Origin: Hibiscus mutabilis
Lineage: Eukaryota > Streptophyta > Magnoliopsida > Malvales > Malvaceae
NCBI GenBank assembly: GCA_019671005.1
Contig: CM033725.1
Span: 35,238,678-35,302,677, forward strand
Direction of reading: 5' to 3'
Length of the DNA: 64,000 nucleotides
Shown: piece by piece, positions 1-11,130 of the stretch
How positions within the stretch are numbered: the first letter of the stretch is position 1
Layout of the letters: every line of letters begins with the position of its first letter
Program-made: the position numbers and the translations under genes
Notes under the pieces: generated by a model
Seen by the model: only the letters and a program-made list of their open reading frames with translations
The model's database searches: none
What the model was told of the DNA's origin: nothing

Positions 1-1444
1 AAATTTTTGTGTTTGGGTTAGGATTTTGAGTTAGGGATTTGAAATGTTGGGCATTTTGAAAAACTTTGAAATTTTGGGGGTTTTCTAATTAAAAAGTATT
101 TAAAAAAATATATGCAATTTTTAAATATTATTTCATTATAAATAATTATATATATTTTAAATATTTATTACAATTATTTTTATATTTTTTGATTTTAAGT
201 AATTTTTTTATAATTGTATGCCTAATTTTAATTTTCTTTTTACAAATATAAATATTTTTTTAGATTTTATTGAATTTTTAAAATATTTCTTCAGATTTTT
301 TATATATTTCTTTTGAATTTTAAATATTTTTATAATTTAAAATGTTTTTAAAAATTTTAAATGATTTTTATGATGTGACACTTCCAGAGTGCACCACGTG
401 TCACTATCTTAATGACTATTTGTGATTTAACAATCAATTGTAACGGTCAACGTTATGAGAGGGCTAAATTGATCGCAATTTAAATTTTGAGTGTCTGATT
501 GATTGTAATTTGAATTATGAAAGTTCAATTGAGTGAAAAATATTCATAAAAGCTTAATTTATTTTTAAAATTTTTCGCTCAGGGCTAATTTGACCTTTAA
601 GTTTTTTTAAAAATGTTTGTAAGTTTAAAATTACGTTATACTTTTTGGTAATTTTTATGTTTTTACATTTAATGATCTTATTTGAGGTTTTAGCTATTTT
701 TGAGTGATGCAAGAACCAAAGCACAAATTACAGATCATGGACGTGATTAATTGATTTTTCTACAAGGACCAATAACAATATAAAAGTAAGACAACCGAAT
801 TCTAAGTTGAACATGGCAGTACAAAACTTTGTGAGCAAAGGGGTAATAATTAGCTGTAAACTTTTCCGGTAATAAGCCAATTTAGTCCACAAGTTTATAG
901 TTCGAAACTTGAAAAATTGTATGGAATTAGAAATTTTGAAACTTTGCAGAAGTATGTAAATTTCTGTACAAAAGTTTGGAAACTCTTGTAAGAGGGAGTT
1001 TCGAAACTTTTGGTAAAGTTTGGAAACTTTTGGTAAAGTTGGGAAACTTTGTTTCAAGATTTTCAAGAATTAAGTTGTTTTGACTTTATGAAAATATTTT
1101 AAGTTGAGGAATGAGTCAAAACGCTTATAAAACATTTTAAAACATATTTTCAAGTTTTATAGATATTAAATTAATTTTGCAATATTTGTTCAAGCCCAAA
1201 AATATTTTTCATTGAGTTATATCAAAATAAACATCTCAACATATTCTATTTTACATGTCAATGTTGCCACCATAGTACATGAGAAAGACAAGGATTGTAC
1301 TAAGACAACAAAGGTCTTGTGGAACCGAGAGAGATGACACTATGAGTCCCAAAGATTTGCTTGCCGTGAATACTAAAGCTAAAAAGGGACCTAAAATCCC
1401 TCTAATTAATAAAGTAGTAATATGAGCTAAAGCCAATTGGTCAG
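1..1444. other. AT-rich non-coding flank, no gene seen
   Basis: The stretch is very AT-rich, with long T and A runs in the first 360 bases and no open reading frame that resembles a protein. The minus frame at 728-1066 is low-complexity translation of T-rich DNA with repeated 'gaaact' motifs near 940-1050. I see no RNA gene, splice structure or LTR terminus before 1445. It may be old degraded repeat. Confidence 0.6.
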
Positions 1445-2714
1445 TGTGAAAACATCGCACTATTAGTGTAAACTACACTACTGATATAAGAATAGAAACA
1501 AGGAAATTTTGTTTGAATATCGATCCCACGAGGATGGTGTACTATATTTATACTTGTGTGACTATAATACAATACTATGAAAGTAGTAGTTGTGAGTGCA
1601 ATGGTGGTTGCAATAGCAGTATAAAAAGGAGAGTGAATGATTCAATAGGGTAGCAATAACAAAAGGTAATAAGAGATAGAGAATTATGAGAATAAAGCTT
1701 GGATCACCTTGGTTCGGCTCGGCGGAAAGATCAAGTACGTGTCGAGGTGAAATGATGGTTCAATCAACGATGTATTGGTCAACTTGAGTATTAGCTTCAA
1801 TTTAACCTTCAACCATTGACTCAGAGATATAGATCGGCCTCAACTTTCATTGTAAGTCATTACTATAGCCCTTAGAACAAGTGGGCCAACTTTCCTTGCA
1901 TCCAATCAACTTTCATTGTAAAAAATCGTTAATCTGACTCGTCACTGCATCGTCAATGTCGGTGGCTGGTTTAACACTTTCATACAAAACGTAAATTAGA
2001 TCCAACAATTAAAGCTTAAGAAAAAAACTAACACTATATATATATTAAACTAAGAAAATAGTTTGAACAAGTTCATGAAGCTCCAGAAAATTAAACCATC
2101 GTCAAAATAGCACAAATACAAAGTAAATCTCCAAAAACATTTAAAATAAAGAGAAGTTTAAGAAAATAATATATTTCCTCGATTCAGCGCTTGACTACTC
2201 ATTTCCTTGGATAGATCTGCCTTATTTCACCTCGGATCTCCAGAAAATAAGCTTAAGCCGCCATAGGAGGAGGATAAAAGCTCGGAGGTTGAAGATGATA
2301 TGAAAAATAAGAATGGAGTGACTCCCTCTCCTCCTCCAAAATAATCCTTTTATAGGCCACCCGAGGAGGGACACCTGTCCTGTAAGTTAATTGCGTGCCC
2401 AACGTCGTACAAAATTTGTTATAACAGATTGGACAACTAGCATATTCATCCTTATCCTTAAGCAGACTGGAAAGCTGAAAAATGTAGTGTCGAACTGGCT
2501 ACAGTGGTGAAAACTTCCTCTACATGGACATTAATAATGCAACGACAACAAAACAAAAATAGGTAGAAATATACAAAACACGAGCCGTTGGAACTAAGTT
2601 AGAAAATATGTAGAAATAGACATGAAAATGTAAAAATGGATGCAATGAACTTCAATGTGGGGAAAATAAGACTTATAAATCAAGGGAAAAACCATGTTCT
2701 TTAAAGAGCTATCA
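1445..2714 (-). repeat. E1 3' LTR
   Basis: This 1270-bp LTR is the partner of 37381-38605. On the minus strand it begins TGATAGCTC and ends TTTTCACA. It carries a TATA box (2346-2354) and, in the R/U5 part near 1522-1540, the 'ATCGATCCCACGAGGATGG' block that recurs in the other Athila/Tat LTRs here. The polypurine tract GTTGGGGGTG (minus strand) adjoins it at 2715, which shows this is the 3' LTR. Confidence 0.85.
2346..2354 (-). promoter_or_regulatory. TATA box of E1 3' LTR
   Basis: On the minus strand the sequence is TATAAAAGG followed by ATTATT. The identical motif sits at 38238-38246 in the other E1 LTR and at 40540-40548 in the E5 LTR. A palindrome-like block related to GGACATGTGTCC lies 12 bases upstream (2367-2381). 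Confidence 0.65.
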
Positions 2715-3241
2715 CACCCCCAACTTGAGTGTTTACTTTTCCACAAGTATAGATCAAAACAACAAGGTCCAACAAAAGATTAAAGGCATTCTAGATACTT
2801 GAATCATTCTAATCTATCAATAAATCTGATGCATCGACAAGAGAGATAATTGCATATTGAACTCCACATCAATATATAATCAATCAATTCAAGAATACCT
2901 AACTTCATTCCTAACATCTTGATTCATTCATCCTCCCAGCTTTTATTTAGCAACATGCATATAAATATCATATATATATATATACATATATATATTCTTT
3001 TTCATATTTTTTATTATATGTAATGAAGGATATCGAGCAAGGAATGCACCCTATACCCTGGGGAGTAAGATGTTGTGCAACAAACCCCCATGAAGTAATT
3101 CATTGTAACGACACATACTCATGCAGCGTCAGCCTTTGGCCATATTCATTTTTCTAATGTATGTAGAGGAGTATTCCCCCTTAAAACTAATTTATTTATT
3201 TCATTGCACTCACATTGGAATGCCTTTATTTATACTTGATA

Positions 3242-3296
<55 letters not shown>

Positions 3297-3808
3297 TGTA
3301 TATATATCACACATTCTGCAACAAAAGGAGGTCATCTAAAAAATAAAAGGAATGACGTAAGTTATTCTTTAATCAAACCAACAGATATATTAATGTAGAG
3401 CTAAGAGATGCAATTATCCATTATGCATATCCAACAGACTTATCAAAGATTAGAACAATTCAAGATTTATACATCGAATGCAAGCATAAATGATTTTCCA
3501 AAACAAAGGAACCTTGCATTTGCATAGAAAAAAATTTCTCATAATTTTTGAAATGAGGGTGCATTTCAACTCCTAGGCGTATGCCCCCAAACTTAAAGGT
3601 TGAATTGTCCCCAATGCAAAAAGAAAAAAAGAATGGAATGAGGAATGCAATGATAAAATGCAAAAACATAATGTAGTTACATTGATGAATGCAATGTAAT
3701 TACAACTATATTCTGTTACAATGATAAATGTAAATGCAGTGACATGAATACTAAATGAAATTACACTACATGAAATACATGCCTATGAAAACTTAAAACA
3801 AAACTAAC
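2715..3808 (-). other. E1 non-coding 3' region with polypurine tract
   Basis: This is the part of E1 between its post-pol ORF and its 3' LTR. The polypurine tract (minus GTTGGGGGTG, about 2715-2725) primes plus-strand DNA synthesis in this family. The rest holds no coding frame. It contains AT repeats near 2970-2995 and the microsatellite at 3245-3292. Confidence 0.6.
3245..3292. repeat. (TA)n microsatellite
   Basis: An uninterrupted run of about 24 TA dinucleotides, followed by an imperfect extension to about 3309. A plus-strand frame across it merely translates as Tyr-Ile repeats and is not a gene. Confidence 0.95.
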
Positions 3809-4503
3809 TCAGTTCTCGGGCTCATAAGAGGAGGAGGTGGAACGTTTCTTCTTCTTGATCATCTTCTCTTCTTTCCTCTTCTTCTCGCTCTTCTCTTTGG
3901 ACTTGGAGCATTTTATCATCTTCTCTTTCTTTGATCGAGGAGTCTTGTCTTCATCTTTTTCAGCTTTCTCTTCTAGTCCAAGCTCCTCTTCCATTTCGAC
4001 ATCATCAACCGCATCCTCAGGTAAGATGAACTGGGGTGGTGCCTTGTAGAGCACCATTGCAAGCAGTTGTCCTCTTGTTCATCATCTGTGGATACAGCTT
4101 CTGCTGGTCTCGCCGTAGCTGGCTCCATATCAGGTCCTTATGTGGTTGCATCCAAAATTTTGGACGCAACAAACACTTTCTCAAAAATCTTCTTGACAAC
4201 ATTCATCTCAGCATCAAAATCAACATCTTCATCAATGTCCTCAACAAGGACTTCATCATCTTCAGTAGTAGAGGGTATTGTATCAACATCATTAGGGACG
4301 TTCAAGTCGAGCAAACAGTCCCTGATAACCTTACTTGATGCCTCTACTTGTGGTGAGTCACCAGCTTCACTCACATTGTCAAGAGAATTCATTGACTTTG
4401 CTGGTTTATCATTGGTAGTAGCATGAGAGGAGAAGTCATAAATTTGGATGATAGGAGGAAAGATAGGGAATTCGAGCAAGTTAACTGAAGAAAATTGGCT
4501 CAT
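3809..4503 (-). pseudogene. E1 post-pol ORF, distal part (acidic then lysine-rich)
   Basis: On the minus strand the frame starting near 4503 encodes an acidic stretch (for example DDEVLVEDIDEDVDFD). It ends in a stop near 4138, and the reading shifts to another frame at 4057-3809, which is rich in Glu then Lys and ends in SSSYEPEN. Athila elements carry an extra ORF after integrase, called env-like or plant-transposon-protein ORF. This piece continues that ORF beyond the solo LTR that split it at 4542/9249. No membrane segment or recognisable fold is visible in this part. The charged low-complexity tail could be a nuclear or RNA-binding region, but that is a guess. At least one frameshift makes it a pseudogene. 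Confidence 0.55.
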
Positions 4504-6394
4504 TGTAACCAGTGCAGATTTGTGCCATGTTTTAACATAGGCTATAACACCCTTAACCTGGTTTAGAAGAAAACCAGAATTGAGGTTGTCTCTGAAAACA
4601 CATTCCAGGATTCAAGTGACAAATTGCAAAATTTTCAAAAGTTGAGAGTAGGCTAACAAAATTTTGTTCAAATTCTATCCTATCAGAGTCAGAGAGACAT
4701 GAATTCGATTCAAAGACATACAAATTCAATCATACTTAATTTCGAAGCAATCAAATAATTATCAAGAATACAAGTATCTTAATTATGATTTTTAATCATT
4801 AAGGATTAATTAGCAAAGTCTTCAAAGTTCAAGGGCTAAAGGGTAACTTTACAAATGGAATAAACATTTTCGACATCATCTTTTAACTTTTCTGTTTCTT
4901 CCATTTATTATCCTCAAGTCTTACAAAGATAGAACCAAATATTTTATTATTTTTAAAGCCATAATTCAATATTAAAGACTAGAATGTAAATTCTAGAAAT
5001 TCAAGTTCCTTTATAACAATTAAGGGCGTACATGTGAAATTCATGTCGAAACATATTTACTAGTTAATCTTCAAAACAAGTATTTCTTAAACTTAGCTTA
5101 AGCATGTCTTTTAACATATCATATCAAGATTCGTTCTTTAATTAATAAGACATAAGAAGTTTACTCATCTATTTCATAGCATAGCACAAAGTCATATAAA
5201 CTTTATTTTCAATGGAATTTTTCTCAAACAATTATATTCGACCGATACTATACATATAGACATTTAATCACTTAAAGCAGTCTCAAATCATGTATCACTT
5301 TTTTTTTACAATTAGACCACATTAAGCATTACAAGTCTAGTATTCACTTTTCTTTCCATAGTATTCGATAGAATCCAATTACAATTCAACATGAAACTTA
5401 ACTATCCCATCCTTCGAAATTTACTTAAGATCTAGATGTTTTCTTCAATTCTTAGCATAGCTTTATGACCACTAAAAGCATCTATCATTCTCATCCACAA
5501 TACAAATGACCCTACAACATTTTTATCCTACCATTCAACAATGTATCTACACTCTTTATGTATTTTCATCATCGGATTTACAACATATACATCCAGTTTC
5601 CAAATGTATATTTTTCTTCAACTAAAACTTATTTACAGCTTTCAAAACAACATGCATTTTCATCATTCAAAGCAGCAACACAACTTTGGCATTCCAAAAC
5701 TGTTTACAGCATTGAAATTCTGCTTTCGAATATAGTTTTCTAGCATTAAATTCTGCATATATTTTAAATCTAAAAACTGTGCATACTGCATACTAGGATT
5801 GCATACAATACTGCATTTCTGCATTCAAATATTTTTAGAACATTCTACATACTTTCTAAACTGCATAGATACATATTTCAAACTGTATTTATAGTAATTA
5901 TAAAACAACATACATTCTTTAGTTTCATCACTCAACCAACAAAAGTATGTATTTTATTAAATTAAAACATCATTCAATTAGTTTGTTCCATTTATTCACA
6001 TAGGTGCAAAACAAAATTTCTTTCCTTATAACAAGCCATTCGAAGGAACATCCAATTATATTATGATAGAAATATTAACAATCACAATCTTTTAACCAAT
6101 CTAATTATCCAATAATATAACATAGCCATAAACATCAAATTCATCACATACAACCAACCTATTTGAAAACCACACCAAGGGTTTACTATTTTAGACCAAG
6201 TTTAAGTTATACATTCCAAAAGAAATAACCATAAGCATATGTATATATATGTATTTTACTGCCACCATTCTAGGAGTATTACAACTAGGAGAAAATCCAA
6301 CTCTACTTGGATCTTTGAATAAAACTTGCAACTCTGACCCATGACTATAATACATAACTTTAATCCACCTGTAATGCATGATAATGAAATGCAT

Positions 6395-6411
6395 TAGGCT
6401 TATATAGCCTA
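6395..6411 (-). promoter_or_regulatory. TATA-containing hairpin block in solo LTR
   Basis: The sequence is TAGGCTTATATAGCCTA: two 6-bp inverted arms around a TATAT centre. On the minus strand it reads as a TATATAAG-type TATA box and is preceded by CTACCTCACT. The same arms recur in all the Tekay LTRs of the window, and only this copy keeps a perfect TATA. It is the likely core promoter of the LTR. Confidence 0.5.
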
Positions 6412-6611
6412 AGTGAGGTAGTGATGGCAAAGTAATAAGCATAAATGATCAAGGCTTTAAAGATGGAAACCAAATAATTCAAGTCAATAATAATACAAGA
6501 GCTTTCTTATATCTTAAGTTAGCTTGAACATGACTTATTTAGAAAAAGCTTGTTAGAAATTATGATCTTTCATGATTTATTCGAGAACTTTCTTTCAGAA
6601 GTTAGGCTTAT

Positions 6612-6695
6612 AACATTCATATGCTCACCAAGAGCTAAACACATCTTATGCTCACCAAAAGCTTTACACATCTTATGCTCACCAAGAGCTTAACA
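6612..6695. repeat. Short tandem repeat inside solo LTR
   Basis: Three imperfect copies of a unit of about 28 bases containing CTTATGCTCACCAAGAGCT, at roughly 6617, 6645 and 6673. No function can be seen. Confidence 0.7.
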
Positions 6696-9253
6696 GAGAT
6701 TCAAAACACATTCAAGTTCCTTAATGAATTTCTTATTTGATTTCATATAGGGTTCGTATCTTTTAAAATGTTTGCCTTAGATCACATTTGGTCATGAATG
6801 ACATTGGTTCGTGTTTGACCATATTGGTCCGTGTTAAACATAGCCTAAAGCACATAGCAGTGGCAAACCTAACTTCTCAACTATCCAACGAAACTGTCGC
6901 TAATCTCCGTACATCTCCCCCGTTACCTCCTACTGTCGTCAATATACATATCACATATAAATGGCGCGTCCCCCGAGCCGTAGCTCATGGACCGTAGTCC
7001 CAAAGTATACCATGCATCATACTAAAGTGTCCAAGGGCTTCTGTTGTATAGGCAACTTATATATTTTATTTCATATTTGAGGTTAGGGGAAGTATCTTAT
7101 TGCACAAGTAATCTTGCTTGTTACTTACTTAATGTCTTATATCAAACCTTGAGCTATTGGTACTTAAAGCTTATTAATTCGTAAGTTTTTAAGTTAGGAA
7201 TTAATCTTTCACACTTAAGTTCTATGGTATTATCATCCAATAGTTAGCTTCAAACATGTTACAAATTATACATAACCATCTAATACCAAAATAACATAGC
7301 AAGGCACAAATTATTTATGCAATGCATAACCAACATGCTATAAAAAATGCCATGCTATGAATGCATGCCCTTCCCCAAATTGCTCTATTTGAGCCTTATG
7401 CACCATGTATGATTAATGTAATCCATCCATGAACATACATTACTTTAATCTTAATAAAACAATAAAATCGGGATAACACCATGTTACCCGAGACACAAAC
7501 AACTAAACTCACCTATTATTCCAAAGTTATGGAATACATGAATCCACAACTCTCATAGCTTCCAACTAACTCCTATCTTCTACTCAGCCAAGTCTTGATA
7601 TGTACCTCAAGTGCAATCAGCAAATCATTATAATCTATCTAAATTCAATCAATCTTACAAACAGCCCCTAAATGTAACTCTATACATCTAAGACAGTCCA
7701 ATTCAAGCATGTGTATACATAGATGCACAAAACAACCTTCATACTTTCTAATCATACCAAAGTGTCCAAATTTGCACACAATTCACTCAACAAGGCAGCA
7801 CCTATACATATATATTTATGCACATTAATTTACCTAAAGCAGGGTAGCATGCTTATGTATTTACACATACATTCGAATTTACACCTTTATACATTCATGT
7901 CTTCAAATCTGGGCAGCTTTAATATACATAATCATAATACAACCAATTTTACACATTTGTACATTCATATTTTCAAATCTGGGCAGCTTACATGTACACA
8001 CAATTTCATTCAAAATAATTCATATATTTTCTTGCCAAAACAATCCAGAACATTTCTCTATTTTCCTACAAAAATAGCCCCTAACTCCAATGTTTGCAAA
8101 ACTGTCCAGAAATTTTAAATAAAGCAGCCCTATTATAATAACACAACCATACATGCATAAAACATTCTATGGTTCCTTAATTTATTTGAAAACAATCCTA
8201 AGTTACACATAATCACTTACACCAACATAAAACAGCCTCTAACATGAATTTATCTTTTTAAAACAGTCCTTATAGGGTGCTAATAACCCATCCCCTGATT
8301 TAAATTAATCCAAAACAGTCCTTAAAGTTTTATCTAAGTTCAGAACAGTTCTATTTCACATTAATCCTATTTATGCATAACCAAGCAACCCTTACCAAAC
8401 ATTATATGCTTAAAGCAGACCTATTTTGCATATATTCTTATTTAAACGAATTAAACAATTTCATGAACATCAAATTCATACAAAACAGAATACTTGAAGA
8501 CATATACATCGAATTCATTCCTTCACATCTTTATATCCAGTCATGCATGTGTACAAATTTTGAATAAATCTTCCTCCACCTTATTCGAATATACTATCAA
8601 GAGTTTAAGCATGAAATTGTCAAGGAACATACAAGATTCCTATATCTCAAAATCATATCTATAAAATACATAATCAGCTTCTAATTTTCACCATTCAAGA
8701 ACATAACATAATCTAAATTCAAATTTCCCTTTTCTCTAAAGGAAAAGAGAAGAATTGGCCATACTTACAAGACTACAAATTTGATGAATTCCACTAAATT
8801 TTCCAAGATTCAACACCAACAACCTCCCTTGAAAGTTTATAATTTTTCTCTTACTAATCTTAAGAATCTCGATGATTTTGATAAAAAGGAAGAAGATTAC
8901 TTCCTTTAACCATGGCAAATCAAAAGTTCTCTCTCTTCACTGTTCATTAATCTCGTTGTAATGAAGAAGACGAAGGAAGAATGTAATTCCATATAGCCAA
9001 CTCCTACACCTTTCAATCTTCTTCCCTTGACAAGTGTCCTAGTCCTTAAGTTTTCTTAAATTTTGCATGCAATTTTTCCAATTTGTAAAATCAATCTGTT
9101 TAGGCACTTAAACATTGAGTCACTTTTCTTTCGATTCTAACATTTTAGTCCTAAAGTACTTGATAAATTCAATTGACTTAATAACCTATAGCAATTTAAA
9201 ACAAGGTCCAATGTAACAATCTACTAGACTAAGGTTTGGGGTATTACATAGGC

Positions 9254-10330
9254 ATAGAACAAATTCTGTGCCAAATCCATTTTTTGCACTATGGCTGCAA
9301 CCAATCCCAATTTGCTCATCAGAACATCGAGTCTGTCCTCTATTTTCAAAACTTTGCGCTAGACATCATCACTTGTTGGGACATTTTTTGATGCAGCATC
9401 CACCTTGGCCTTACCTTTTGCCTCCCTAGTTGCAGTACCCAGACATGGTGTGGAAACTTCAGATGCACGAACCATCCGTTCAATAATAACCTTTTTGATG
9501 GGGCCCTTTTTGGCAGTTTTTGCCTTATTTTTATGGGGTTTTAGCCCCTTTAATTCACAAATCTGCATTATCGTAGATGGAAAAGCCAATATGCCAATCT
9601 TCTTCTCGGCAACACCCCTTATCTCCTTGTGGATTATTTCCTCCACATTAATTTTCCTTCCCTTGATGATAGAATGTATCAGGAACATTCTATCAAGGGA
9701 AACAGTCGTGCTTTGAGTTGAGGGTAGCAACATAGAATTGATGAATTGAAACAAAATTTTGATAGGCAATGTCAAAAATTTCCTTAGCATTAGCCCCCGA
9801 CCATAATGCACTTGCGATACATAAGTCTTCAACTAACATAGCAAGTTTTTCATCAGTAATTTCATCCACGAACAAAGCATGCTCATCCACATTTACAACA
9901 ATATTAAAAAAATTGTTAATAGAAGATGCACTCCAAGGAATAGAGTGTTCCTAACAAAAACAAGTTTTAAAAAGGGCTCATACAAATTTGCATAGAATTC
10001 TCTTACCATGGCAGCACTGTAGCTGCCAGGATGAACGCAAAATCTGCCCCAATTATGGAGTGTGATTATGTTCTGGATGGATTTTCCAGGTTCTTCATTA
10101 GTGGAGAGTTTGATTTCATGTTCCAGATGGATGTTTCTCTTTTGGATATGCTTAGTGAAGCGTTCACCAGGAAGCCCAGTTTAAAAAACTTCATACTAAA
10201 GAATTTCTTCCTAAGCAATGGGTTCTTCCGATTGTGGGTTTGACTCGGAGCTCGGAATGTCTTGAATAGGAATTTCCTTTACTATTTTTCGGGCTGCTCT
10301 TGTCTTTTTCGTGGATGATTATATGAAAAA
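9254..10330 (-). pseudogene. E1 post-pol ORF, proximal part (Athila accessory ORF)
   Basis: Minus-strand frames at 9890-9693 and 9832-9359 give a protein with the pattern seen in the Athila post-integrase ORF (a family annotated as putative plant transposon protein). There is a segment STQSTTVSLDRMFLIHSI, then a Glu-rich helix and a lysine-rich linker before the C-terminal tail. The reading begins in a damaged region near 10330 and continues, with frameshifts, to the 9253 edge, where the solo LTR interrupts it. The tail resumes at 4537. The job of this ORF is unknown in the family. The copy is non-functional because of frame changes and the split. Confidence 0.6.
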
Positions 10331-10789
10331 AGATGAAAAGAAACGAACATGCAGAGCAAAATGTGAACTTTAAAAGCTTTGAATATGCAAAGAAAATAGG
10401 AAAAATAAGTGAGCCTTCAATGAAAAACTAAGCTTCTTAATGAAGATAAAAAGAAAAAGAGGGAAAATAAAAAGGCACAATTGTTATCGTTTGATATGGT
10501 GAGATTTAACGACTTGATCTTGGCACAAAAATCATGCTCGCTCGTTATCCTTCTCACATATGTGATGAAGAGTTGTGATTATTAGGGATAAATCGGTGCA
10601 ATAGAATTTCTCGATTTGCCCCCAAAATATTTCATGCATATCTTGTGAGGTCTTCATTGTACAAGTTTGTTAGAGAAGAGACAAAACTAAGAGATTTTTA
10701 TTCTGCAAAAAGGAAATAAAGGAAATTAAAAGAAAAACAAGGAAAATAAAATCTAAACCAAATAAATCAATTAAAGGGAATTTCAAAAG
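10331..10789 (-). other. E1 spacer between integrase remnant and post-pol ORF
   Basis: A purine-rich, non-coding stretch of E1 with A-rich runs at 10320-10460 and 10680-10770 (plus-strand view). No frame here resembles a protein and no splice structure is clear. Confidence 0.5.
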
Positions 10790-11130
10790 AATTCGGCCAA
10801 TTTAATGGTCTCAATATTTCCAGGGTCAAAGTCACCACAATGGAGTTTTAGTCATAGGCCATTGAATTTGAGTGAAGTTCCCCTTTTTGTATCTTGAATT
10901 GTGACAACACCATGTGGGAATGTTTCCACAACTTCAAAAGGTCCCGACCATTGTGATCTCAGTTTTTTTGGGTGATGTCTTGGTCTAGAGTTGAATAGAA
11001 AAGCCAACTGTCCTAATTCAAAACGTCAATGCAAAATAATCTTTCCCCAAACTAAGTAATTTACTATATCAGTGTACCACTGTGTTGCATTCACAACAAT
11101 AAGCTTTTCATCAGGGAATGTGTTGATAAT
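10790..11130 (-). pseudogene. E1 integrase C-terminal remnant, core deleted
   Basis: The minus strand encodes the C-terminal part of a gypsy integrase: RFELGQLAFLF, then KKLRSQWSGPFEVVE and PHGVVTI, near 11020-10860. The zinc-finger HHCC domain and DDE catalytic core that should precede it are absent. The frame jumps from the end of RNase H (DIVNYLV, about 11070) straight to this C-terminal segment. E1 therefore lost its DNA-cutting activity by an internal deletion near 11030-11050. Confidence 0.65.

Larger units (their letters stand above)
4543..9248 (-). mobile_element. Large solo LTR (Tekay/Del type) inserted in E1
   Basis: A 4706-bp insertion flanked by a perfect 5-bp duplication TAGGC (4538-4542 and 9249-9253). 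It has LTR-type ends: TATAACACCC on the left (TG mutated to TA) and GGGGTATTACA on the right. It contains no gag or pol. Its right end on the minus strand, TGTAATACCCCAAACC, resembles the start of the Tekay LTRs at 17130 and 26205. It shares with them the hairpin block at 6395-6411 in the same relative orientation, so I assign it to the minus strand. A solo LTR arises by recombination between the two LTRs of a full element. The length is large even for Del/Tekay LTRs. Confidence 0.75.

Noticed and set aside
1..60. Degenerate telomere-like words (GGGTTAGG, GTTAGGG)
   Set aside because: They are too few and irregular, and not in the TTTAGGG plant telomere register.
3121..3339. Plus-strand reading frame with Tyr-Ile repeats
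   Set aside because: It is a translation of the (TA)n microsatellite in E1 non-coding DNA.
3837..4426. Plus-strand Ser/Phe-rich frames opposite the post-pol ORF
   Set aside because: They are antisense shadows of the Glu/Lys-rich minus-strand ORF of E1.
5541..8567. Several plus-strand frames of 60-131 codons
   Set aside because: They lie inside the solo LTR, are AT-driven, and resemble no protein.
10031..10243. Plus-strand frame of 70 codons
   Set aside because: It is antisense to the damaged start of the E1 post-pol ORF.
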